From: Paractinoplanes rishiriensis
GTDB taxonomy: Bacteria > Actinomycetota > Actinomycetes > Mycobacteriales > Micromonosporaceae
Direction: 5' to 3'
Assembly (NCBI RefSeq): GCF_016862375.1
Contig: NZ_BOMV01000109.1
Span: 1-39,247, forward strand
Length of the DNA stretch: 39,247 nucleotides
Below, in pieces: positions 23,595-30,132 of the stretch; the first letter of the stretch is position 1, and every line of letters starts with the position of its first letter. The notes below the pieces were generated by a model, which did no database searches, had not been told where the DNA came from, and was given only the letters and a program-made list of their open reading frames with translations. The position numbers and the translations under genes were made by a program.

Positions 23595-23634
23595 GTTACC
23601 AGACCGATAAAATACTTATTGTCGGTTTTGTAAC
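23595..23634. promoter_or_regulatory. AT-rich nested dyad upstream of the secreted peptide gene
   Basis: GTTAC (23595-23599) and ACCGA (23603-23607) are mirrored exactly by TCGGT (23622-23626) and GTAAC (23630-23634) around one centre. The core TAAAATACTTATTG is by far the most AT-rich stretch nearby and holds a TAAAAT that could serve as a -10 box. It ends 27 bases before the start at 23661. Confidence 0.45.
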
Positions 23635-23660
23635 GTTGTCATGTCCTCAAGGTGGTTGAC

Positions 23661-23972
23661 ATGCGAGCATGGAAAGCAAGCCTGTGGTTCGCGGCCGGAA
23701 TCGCGGGCTGCGCGGTGGTCTTCACCGGAAGCGGACCGGCGGCCGCCAACGACGCCGGCCGGGCCGCCGGCGGTAACGCTTCGCGCGTGGCCGCAGCGAA
23801 CGGTTTGCCCGCCGGCCACATGCAGCAGCCGGCCAAGGTTGTGTACGTGTCCAAGCCGTGCTGCAACCGCATGCCGCCGCGCAACGGCGTGCAGATGGCG
23901 GTTCCGGCCGGGAAGGGCATGCCGGGGCGTGGCGGCATTCAGATGGCAGTTCCGTCCAGAAGTTACCGGTGA
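23661..23972 (+). CDS. Small secreted protein with repeated QMAVP motif
   Basis: A 103-residue protein. The ATG at 23661 is preceded by AAGGTGG at good spacing; a GTG three codons upstream is possible. The signal peptide covers residues 1-28 (SLWFAAGIAGCAVVFTGSGPAAA). The mature part is Gly/Ala/Met-rich, with a CC pair (SKPCCNRMPPRNG) and a repeated unit: RNGVQMAVPAGKG and RGGIQMAVPSR. No known family. Its stop overlaps the GTG start of the next gene (GTGA), so the two products are made in step and may interact outside the membrane. Confidence 0.7.
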   Translation: MRAWKASLWFAAGIAGCAVVFTGSGPAAANDAGRAAGGNASRVAAANGLPAGHMQQPAKVVYVSKPCCNRMPPRNGVQMAVPAGKGMPGRGGIQMAVPSRSYR

Positions 23973-25264
23973 CGCGCCGGCATCGCCGGATTACCGGCGG
24001 TCCGCAGCCGTCCGCACCGGCCGGAGTCGCCGTCCTGGACGACGATCCGCCGCCGCGGACGGAAACAGGACGACGATTCACGCTGCCGGAGCGGATCCGT
24101 CGGCGGGAATGGCGGGAATGGAAGCTGACCGACTGGTTTGCGGTGGCCGGGGTGATCGGTCCCCTGGTCACCGGCCTGGTCGTCGGCGGGGCCAACATCG
24201 TCCAGGAACGGGCCGCAGCGAGCGAGCCGGTTTGCGGGACGCAGACGGACGCCACTCAGCCGGGACGGGTGGGCAGCGGATATGTGCTGGTCGACCCGGA
24301 CGACGCGGCAGAGCGCCGGCCGGCGGTCGCGCGCAGCTGCAACTCCCGCGACGGGCAGAACCGGGTGGCCCGCACCGGCCCCGGTCGCTACCAGGTCCAC
24401 CTGGAGCGGCTCGGCATCGACGGCGGAACCGTGGAGATCACCCCGGTCGGGCCGGCAATCCGGGTCTGTGGAACGAGCGGTTGGGGAATGGCGGCCAAGA
24501 GCGCCGACCTCGTCGTCCATGTGGTGTGTTCGGACGAGCACGGCGCGAACCGGGACTCCGGATTTGACCTGCGGTTCTTCCAAGCCACGGCGGACACCGG
24601 CGCAATGGCCTACCTCCGCTACGAGGCCGGCCCGGAAAAGGCGGTCCTGCCGGATCCCAACTACGCCTTCAACTCGTTCAACACCGAGATGACGGTGCAG
24701 CGCGAAGGCACCGGCGCTTATCGCGTGTTCGTCCAGGACATGCAACAGGCGGTGCCCGGCGCGGTAAAGGTGACCTCGTACGGGAACGCGCCGCGAATCT
24801 GCAACCCGATGCTCTGGCATCCCTGGCAGAACCCGGGCAACGGTAAGAGGTTCCTGCTGTCCGAGGTGAACTGCTTCGACACCGGGGGACGGCCGGCGGA
24901 CAGCGGATTCGTCCTGACCTACGCGGCCCAGCCGGCCGCCGGGCCGCATTCTCGGGTGGCCGGCGCGCTGCTGTGGGCCAACGATCCGCACGCGGCCCGC
25001 TACACCCCGGCGCTGGACTACCAGTACAACTCCACGGGCCGGGCCAGCATGATCCGGCGGCACGGGCCCGGAGACTACGTCGTGGAGCTGTCCGGCTTCA
25101 ACGGGGACAGCGGGCACACCCAGGTCTCCGCCTATGCCGGAGCCGCCAACTGCGCCACCTCGCAGGTCGATGAGGGAGCTGACGACACGGCCCGGGTGCG
25201 GGTTCGCTGCTGGCTCCGCGGACTGTCTGCCGACACCAGCTTCACGCTGCTCTATCGCGCCTGA
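23969..25264 (+). CDS. Single-pass membrane protein with three repeated ectodomains
   Basis: A 431-residue protein. GTG at 23969 overlaps the preceding TGA; the frame is open further upstream but those codons belong to the secreted peptide. The cytoplasmic N-terminus is basic and Pro-rich, followed by one TM helix (about 56-76) and an extracytoplasmic part. This can be laid out as three units of about 105 residues (about 103-206, 212-320, 332-431). Each has an (N)S...RxGxGxYxVxL core (RTGPGRYQVHL, REGTGAYRVFV, RHGPGDYVVEL), two Cys about 17-23 residues apart (VCG...VVC, ICN...VNC, NCA...VRC) and a closing (S)xFxLxY/F strand. One disulfide per unit is likely. The family is not recognised; it could be an adhesion or sensing module. 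Confidence 0.72.
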   Translation: MTRRHRRITGGPQPSAPAGVAVLDDDPPPRTETGRRFTLPERIRRREWREWKLTDWFAVAGVIGPLVTGLVVGGANIVQERAAASEPVCGTQTDATQPGRVGSGYVLVDPDDAAERRPAVARSCNSRDGQNRVARTGPGRYQVHLERLGIDGGTVEITPVGPAIRVCGTSGWGMAAKSADLVVHVVCSDEHGANRDSGFDLRFFQATADTGAMAYLRYEAGPEKAVLPDPNYAFNSFNTEMTVQREGTGAYRVFVQDMQQAVPGAVKVTSYGNAPRICNPMLWHPWQNPGNGKRFLLSEVNCFDTGGRPADSGFVLTYAAQPAAGPHSRVAGALLWANDPHAARYTPALDYQYNSTGRASMIRRHGPGDYVVELSGFNGDSGHTQVSAYAGAANCATSQVDEGADDTARVRVRCWLRGLSADTSFTLLYRA

Positions 25265-25292
25265 ACTGACCGCTGCTCGCCGGCCGGAAACG

Positions 25293-25333
25293 CACGAGGG
25301 CCCGGAGCCGCACAGCGGCTCCGGCCCCTCGTG
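25293..25333. terminator. Bidirectional terminator hairpin
   Basis: Arms of 18 bases (25293-25310 and 25316-25333) with one mismatch and the 5-base loop CACAG lie between the convergent ectodomain-protein and cellulase genes. It could serve both transcripts. Confidence 0.75.
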
Positions 25334-25339
25334 GCAGGG

Positions 25340-26974
25340 TCAGCTGCAGGCGGTGCCGTTGAGCCGGAAGCCGGTCGGCGCGGCCGAGTTGCCGGTGTGG
25401 TTGGCCTGGTAGCCGATGGTGGCCGAGCCACCCGGTGCCAGGCTGCCGTTGTAGCTGGCGTTTGTCGCGGTCACCGTGCCGGTCGCCGGGGAGTAGCTGG
25501 CGTTCCAGCCGGCGGTGATGGTCTGTCCGGAGGCCAGGGTGAAGGCCAGGGACCAGCCGTTGATGGCCGCGGTGCCGGTGTTGGTGATCGTGATGCTGTT
25601 GGTCAGGCCGGAGTTCCACGCGTTGACCGCGTTGGTGACCCGGCAGGTGCCGGTGCCGCCGGGGCTGGTCGTCGGCGGGGTGGTCGGCGGCGTGGTGGGA
25701 GCCGTCGTCGGCGGAGTGGTGGGCCGCGTCGTCGGCGGGGTGGTCGGCGGCGTGGTCGGCGTGGTCGGCGTGGTGCCGCCAACGGCGCTGATGATCGCGT
25801 TGATGATGCTCTGCTGCGTCACCGAGTTCGCGCTGCGGTCGAACAGGCCGAAGCCGTGCTGGCCGTTCCAGCCGTTGTCCCAGTACGCGGTCGCCCCGCC
25901 GTACTTCTTGGCGGCGGCCACCACCGCTCGGGCGTAGGCCGCCCGGTAGGTGTTGTTCGCCGAGTCGTACGTGGTCTTGTCGATCGAGCCGTACTCACCG
26001 ACGAAGAAGGGGTAACCGCGGGTGACGAACTTGTCGTACATCTTCTTCATCTGGCCGTCCAGGAAGTCCTCCTGGCCCCAGGTCGACTTCTTCGCCGAGT
26101 TGGTCGCGCTCGCGCCCCACTGGGTGATGTTGCCGTCCTCCTGGCCCGCGAAGTCCCACGGGTCGTAGTAGTGGACGGAGATCATCAACCGCTGCTCGCC
26201 GGCCGGGATGCTCGACGACCGGTTCGCATCGGTCGGGATCACGAAGCCGCTGCCCACGGTGTGGTCGATGTTCGTGTTCCAGCCCGGCACCAGCAGCCAC
26301 CGGGCCGCGTTGTTGCCGCCGGTGCGCCGCACCGTGTCCACGAAGATCTGGTTGTACGCGTTGATGTTCGAGTAACACGGCTGCGTCGGGTTGCCGTACT
26401 GGCCGTCGAAGTTCTCGTTCATCGACTCGAAGATCAGCTTGTCGTTGTAGCTCGCGAACTTCGTCGCGATCTGCTGCCAGACCTTCTGGTACTTGTCCTT
26501 GATCGTGGTCTGGTCGGCCGCGTCGCAGATCAGCCAGGCCCCGGTGACCGACTTGTAGCCGTCGCTGTGCATGTTGATCAGCACGTACAGGCCCTTGCTG
26601 TGGGCGTAGTTCACGACCTCCTGGATCCGGGTCAGCCAGGCCGCGTTGACCGTGTAGTTCGGGCCGGCCCCGATGTGATTCAGGTAGCCGACCGGAATCC
26701 GGATGGTCCGGAATCCGGACGCCGCGACCCGGTCGATCTGCGCCTGCGTGACAACCGGGTTACCCCAGGCCGTCTCGCTGGGGACGCCGTTGTTGTTGGC
26801 CTCGAGCGTGTTGCCGAGGTTCCAGCCGGCGCCCATGTCGGCGACCAGCTGGGAAGCGTTCAGCTGGACGGTGACGTCGGCCGATGCCTGACTCGCCACG
26901 CCGTACACGGCTCCGGAGAAGGCCAGGGCGGCGGCAGCGATTCCCAGCCCGGCCTTCCTTGCTTTCGAACTCAT
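25340..26974 (-). CDS. Secreted GH5 endoglucanase (cellulase) with C-terminal CBM2
   Basis: A 544-residue secreted cellulase. The ATG at 26974 with GAGGGA upstream is preferred over an earlier in-frame Met, because a signal peptide (residues 1-32, ending ASA) starts there. The GH5 domain (about 35-398) begins LVADMGAGWNLGNTLEA; the acid/base is Glu187 in MNENFDG, the nucleophile Glu327 in VGEYGS, with HYYDPWDF and AYWDNGWNGQHG also typical. A Thr/Pro linker (about 400-445) leads to a family 2 carbohydrate-binding module (CRVTNAVNAWNSGLTNSITI...GWNASYSPATGTVTATN...GFRLNGTAC) with its terminal disulfide Cys pair. Expected role: cleavage of internal beta-1,4 bonds in cellulose while bound to it. 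Confidence 0.95.
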   Translation of the reverse strand: MSSKARKAGLGIAAAALAFSGAVYGVASQASADVTVQLNASQLVADMGAGWNLGNTLEANNNGVPSETAWGNPVVTQAQIDRVAASGFRTIRIPVGYLNHIGAGPNYTVNAAWLTRIQEVVNYAHSKGLYVLINMHSDGYKSVTGAWLICDAADQTTIKDKYQKVWQQIATKFASYNDKLIFESMNENFDGQYGNPTQPCYSNINAYNQIFVDTVRRTGGNNAARWLLVPGWNTNIDHTVGSGFVIPTDANRSSSIPAGEQRLMISVHYYDPWDFAGQEDGNITQWGASATNSAKKSTWGQEDFLDGQMKKMYDKFVTRGYPFFVGEYGSIDKTTYDSANNTYRAAYARAVVAAAKKYGGATAYWDNGWNGQHGFGLFDRSANSVTQQSIINAIISAVGGTTPTTPTTPPTTPPTTRPTTPPTTAPTTPPTTPPTTSPGGTGTCRVTNAVNAWNSGLTNSITITNTGTAAINGWSLAFTLASGQTITAGWNASYSPATGTVTATNASYNGSLAPGGSATIGYQANHTGNSAAPTGFRLNGTACS

Positions 26975-27384
26975 AGAGGTTCCCTCTCGGACGGGGGTTT
27001 CAGGCGCGGAGACCGGCGGTGAATCCAGTTCACGCCTGACGAAGAGTGTTGCCAGCGGGTGCGGCCATGTCAATCGATGCGCTTCGACGATTGCTCGCTC
27101 AAATCCATCGATTCTGGTCGACATGGCGCGAGGTCGACCAGGTCACGGAGCCCTCGCCACGGCCCGGGTGCCTCCCGCGGGTCAAACCGGGCCGGCGACG
27201 GCACTCCACCCGGCGGTGCGGCAGAGCCGCGCCCCGCCCGCCACCAGCACTGTCCACAAAGGCCGCGCGACGTTCCTGCGAATACTCCTTCAGTGCCGAA
27301 ATTCTAGTCATTCATCGATTGCCTTGACTGTCGTTCGGCAGACCAGATTTCCTTTCGACCGGCACAGGGTGGGCGAGTGCTGCG
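26975..27384. other. Cellulase upstream region, no gene recognised
   Basis: No convincing gene on either strand. Two short dyads are visible: CAATCG (27071-27076) with CGATTG (27088-27093), and TGGTCGAC (27115-27122) with GTCGACCA (27133-27140). They could be regulatory sites of the cellulase gene, but no CelR-type palindrome like the one before the GH81 gene is present. Confidence 0.5.
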
Positions 27385-27728
27385 TGACTCAGGCCCGGCA
27401 GGCCTCGCTGTGGGCGACCGTGGAGCTCCGGCTCGAGGGGGCCGTCCGGCGGCAACCCCGTTCCTCGACGTCGGCCTCACCGCCCGGCTCACCCACGAGA
27501 GCGGCGCCGAGATGCACAGCCGATGGCTCGTGCGTTTCCTGCCGGATCGCACCGGCACATGGCGGTTCGTCACCGCCTCGACCGAGAAGATCCTGGATGA
27601 CGTACGCGGCGAGGTGACGGTCGGCGAACGGGTTCGACACCAGCCGCTTCGATCCGGCCTTCTTCCGCCTTCTCGAAGACTGCGTCCGGCAACTGGGCGA
27701 GGCCGGCATCGAGGCCGCAAAGCCTGAC
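27385..27728 (+). pseudogene. Degraded DUF5060-type glycoside hydrolase remnant
   Basis: Three stretches in alternating frames resemble one protein family. Frame 1 has QASLWATVELRLEG; then, in another frame, PFLDVGLTARLTHESGAEMH with VRFLPDRTGTWRFVTAS; then back in the first frame GFDTSRFDPAFFRLLEDCVR with QLGEAGIEA. The first two match the DUF5060 N-terminal beta domain of bacterial glycosidases and the third the start of the following TIM-barrel domain. About 70 residues expected between the second and third stretch are missing, and the gene breaks off after GIEA. Two frameshifts, an internal deletion and truncation make it a clear pseudogene inside the polysaccharide cluster. Confidence 0.65.
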
Positions 27729-27802
27729 CGCGTGAACGCACGCCGTGGCCGGAGTCCATGACGATGCGGCGCCGGACCGGTGGAGGGACGCCGGGGGAAC
27801 GT

Positions 27803-27816
27803 GGTAAGCGGTTACC
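27803..27816. promoter_or_regulatory. Dyad GGTAA-N4-TTACC upstream of the lyase promoter
   Basis: GGTAAGCGGTTACC is an inverted repeat with perfect 5-bp arms, ending 8 bases before the -35 box at 27825. Its position suits an activator or a second repressor site. Confidence 0.4.
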
Positions 27817-27824
27817 GCCAAATC

Positions 27825-27854
27825 TTGACACTCGCTCGAAACGGTCACTAGCGT
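27825..27854 (+). promoter_or_regulatory. Housekeeping-type promoter of the rhamnogalacturonan lyase operon
   Basis: TTGACA (27825-27830), an 18-base spacer and TAGCGT (27849-27854) fit the actinobacterial vegetative sigma consensus. Transcription would begin near 27861, within a cluster of repeated operator-like motifs. Confidence 0.6.
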
Positions 27855-27937
27855 GCCGAGTGACCGTTCACTCTGCGGTCTGAACAGATCAACGGTCAAA
27901 TGGGTGATCCCCTATTTGACCGACGAGTGAACGGTCA
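27841..27937. promoter_or_regulatory. Cluster of ACGGTCA operator-like motifs
   Basis: ACGGTCA or its complement occurs at 27841-27847, 27861-27867, 27892-27898 and 27931-27937, with a 6 of 7 match at 27917-27923. Two are embedded in GAGTGA-N4-TCA dyads: GAGTGACCGTTCACTC (27858-27873, perfect 6-bp arms at the predicted transcription start) and GAGTGAACGGTCA (27925-27937). This is a strong candidate for cooperative repression or activation of the pectin genes. Confidence 0.6.
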
Positions 27938-27955
27938 TCCGCAGACTGGAGTTCC

Positions 27956-30121
27956 GTGGCGATGTTCAACAGAATCCGCCTGGTGGCCGGTCTGGCCGCC
28001 GTGCTGGTGCTCGGCCCGTCCGGTGCGGCGGTCGCCCACCCCGCCCCGGAACAACGGCCGCGGATGGAGCGGCTCGATCGCGGTCTGGTCGCCGCCGTCA
28101 CGCCGGACGGTGTCTTCCTGAGCTGGCGGCTGCTCGACCACGAGGAACGAAAGGCCTTCCGAGTCCTCCGCGACGGCCGGCTGATCGCAACGGTCACCGG
28201 CAGCACGAACTACCTCGACCGGGACGGGGACGCCAGCAGCGTCTACCACGTCGGCAACGCCGCCGTACGCCCCTGGTCGCAGGGCTGGATCGACATGCCC
28301 CTGCAGAAGCCCGCCGACGGTGTGACGCCGGCCGGCGTCGCCTATACCTACCGGGCCAACGACATGAGCGTCGGCGACGTCGACGGTGACGGCGCTCTGG
28401 AGTACGTCGTGAAGTGGGATCCGACCAACCAGAAGGACAACTCGCAGGTCGGCTACACCGGCAACGTCCATGTCGACACCTACGAGCTGGACGGGACGCT
28501 CAAGAACCGGATCGACCTGGGTGTCAACATCAGGGCCGGCGCGCACTACACGCAGTTCCTGGTCTACGACTTCGACGGCGACGGCAAGGCCGAGATCATG
28601 CTGAAGACGGCGCCGGGCACGAGGTCGGGCACCGGCGCGTACGTCACCATGCCGAGGGGCGATCTGCGGGCCGGCTTCCGCAACACCGACGACTACCGGT
28701 TGTCGCCCGCGGGCTACTACGAGCACCTGGTGACGACCTTCCGCGGCTGGCACGCCCACCCGGAAGTGGTCGCGGGACGCTGGCCGGCGACGCTGGAGCA
28801 GGCGTTCGGCATCGAGCCGCGGTACGCCTACCCGCTGTCGGACGCCGACGCCCGGGCCCTGACCGACTACTACATGGACGTCTACGCCCCGTCCCGCAGC
28901 GCCAACAACAAGCCCCGGCAGTTCGAGGGCTTCATCCTGTCCGGCCCCGAATACCTCTCCGTGTTCGCCGGCGACACCGGCCGCGAGTTGCAGACCATCC
29001 ACTACCAGCCGGGCCGCACCGACGACGGCCTGATGTGGAACGACTACGCCGGCGGGCGGATCGAGCCGGGCAACCGGGGCGACCGGTTCCTGGCCACGGT
29101 CGCGTATCTCAACGGCCGCCGCCCGTCCGCGGTGTTCGCCCGCGGCTACTACAGCCGGTCCACGCTGGTCGCGTACGACTGGGACGGCCGGCGTCTGCAC
29201 GAGCGCTGGTTCGCCGACAGCGGCTGGGTCACCGTGGACAACCCCTTCAACGGAAAGGTCTTCGGCGGGGCCACCGAGCTCGCCGGTCAGGGCTTCCATT
29301 CGCTCAGCAGCGCCGACGTCGACAACGACGGCAAGCAGGAGATCGTCTACGGCTCCGCCACCCTCGACGACGACGGCAGCCTGCTCTACTCGTCCGCCGA
29401 CGTGATGCCGCCGGGCACCCCGGACGCGGGCACCATCCGCCCGCTCGGCCACGGCGACGCCATGCACGTCGCCGACATCGACCCGGCGCGGCCCGGCCTG
29501 GAGATCTTCACGGCGCACGAGAACAGCCGCGCGCCGTACGGCTACGCGCTCCGCGAGGCGGCCACCGGGAAGGTGATCTACGGCGCGTTCGCCGGCCGGG
29601 ACGTCGGCCGCGGCATGGTCGGCGACGTCGTGCCCGAGGTGCCCGGCCTGGAGACGTGGGCCAACGTGCCCGACGGCTCGGGTGTGCTGGGCGTGCGCTC
29701 GGCGACCGGCGAGACGCTCAGCAACACCACGCCGGGCACCAACATGAGCATCCGGTGGGCCGCCGACATGACCACCCAGATCGTGACCGGTTCGGGTGAC
29801 GCCACGCCGATGATCACCGACTGGCGCCGCGGCACCCTGCTCACCGCGACCGGCACCCTGACCAACAACAGCACCAAGGGCAACCCGGCACTGGTGGCCG
29901 ACATTTTCGGCGACTGGCGCGAGGAACTGCTGCTGCGCACCACCGACAGCAGCGCGATCCGGATCTATCTGTCCACCGAGGTCACCGACCGGCGGCTGCC
30001 GACGCTGCTGCACGACCCGCAGTACCGGGTGGAGACCGCACGCCAGCAGACCGGCTACAACCAGCCCGCCTACCCCAGCTTCTACCTGGGTTCCGCTCTC
30101 CAGATAGCCGTCCCTCAATAA
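27956..30121 (+). CDS. Secreted PL11 rhamnogalacturonan lyase (no CBM), with 83-residue insertion
   Basis: A 721-residue secreted lyase of polysaccharide lyase family 11, expected to cleave the rhamnose-galacturonate backbone of pectin by beta-elimination. GTG at 27956 or ATG at 27962 follow GGAG; I use the first. A signal peptide (to about residue 28) precedes RMERLDRGLVAAVTPDGVFL. Propeller calcium motifs (DVDGDGALEYVVKWDP, YDFDGDGKAEIMLKTAPG, DVDNDGKQEIVYGSA) and GDWREELLLRTTDSSAIRIY are family hallmarks. Between KTAPG and ILSGPE it carries about 83 residues more than the neighbouring lyase. There is no CBM. The next gene starts 11 bases after its stop. Confidence 0.92.
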   Translation: MAMFNRIRLVAGLAAVLVLGPSGAAVAHPAPEQRPRMERLDRGLVAAVTPDGVFLSWRLLDHEERKAFRVLRDGRLIATVTGSTNYLDRDGDASSVYHVGNAAVRPWSQGWIDMPLQKPADGVTPAGVAYTYRANDMSVGDVDGDGALEYVVKWDPTNQKDNSQVGYTGNVHVDTYELDGTLKNRIDLGVNIRAGAHYTQFLVYDFDGDGKAEIMLKTAPGTRSGTGAYVTMPRGDLRAGFRNTDDYRLSPAGYYEHLVTTFRGWHAHPEVVAGRWPATLEQAFGIEPRYAYPLSDADARALTDYYMDVYAPSRSANNKPRQFEGFILSGPEYLSVFAGDTGRELQTIHYQPGRTDDGLMWNDYAGGRIEPGNRGDRFLATVAYLNGRRPSAVFARGYYSRSTLVAYDWDGRRLHERWFADSGWVTVDNPFNGKVFGGATELAGQGFHSLSSADVDNDGKQEIVYGSATLDDDGSLLYSSADVMPPGTPDAGTIRPLGHGDAMHVADIDPARPGLEIFTAHENSRAPYGYALREAATGKVIYGAFAGRDVGRGMVGDVVPEVPGLETWANVPDGSGVLGVRSATGETLSNTTPGTNMSIRWAADMTTQIVTGSGDATPMITDWRRGTLLTATGTLTNNSTKGNPALVADIFGDWREELLLRTTDSSAIRIYLSTEVTDRRLPTLLHDPQYRVETARQQTGYNQPAYPSFYLGSALQIAVPQ

Positions 30122-30132
30122 GGAGCATCCCC

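Noticed and set aside
25640..25780. Repetitive GTGGTCGGCGG-like DNA, at first sight a tandem repeat array
   Set aside because: It encodes the Thr/Pro linker of the cellulase; repetition follows from the TTP codons. The same applies to 30555-30640 in the lyase.
27071..27140. Short dyads upstream of the cellulase as certain operators
   Set aside because: Arms of 6-8 bp with differing spacing are expected by chance in GC-rich DNA and do not resemble the operator at the GH81 gene; mentioned only as possible sites.
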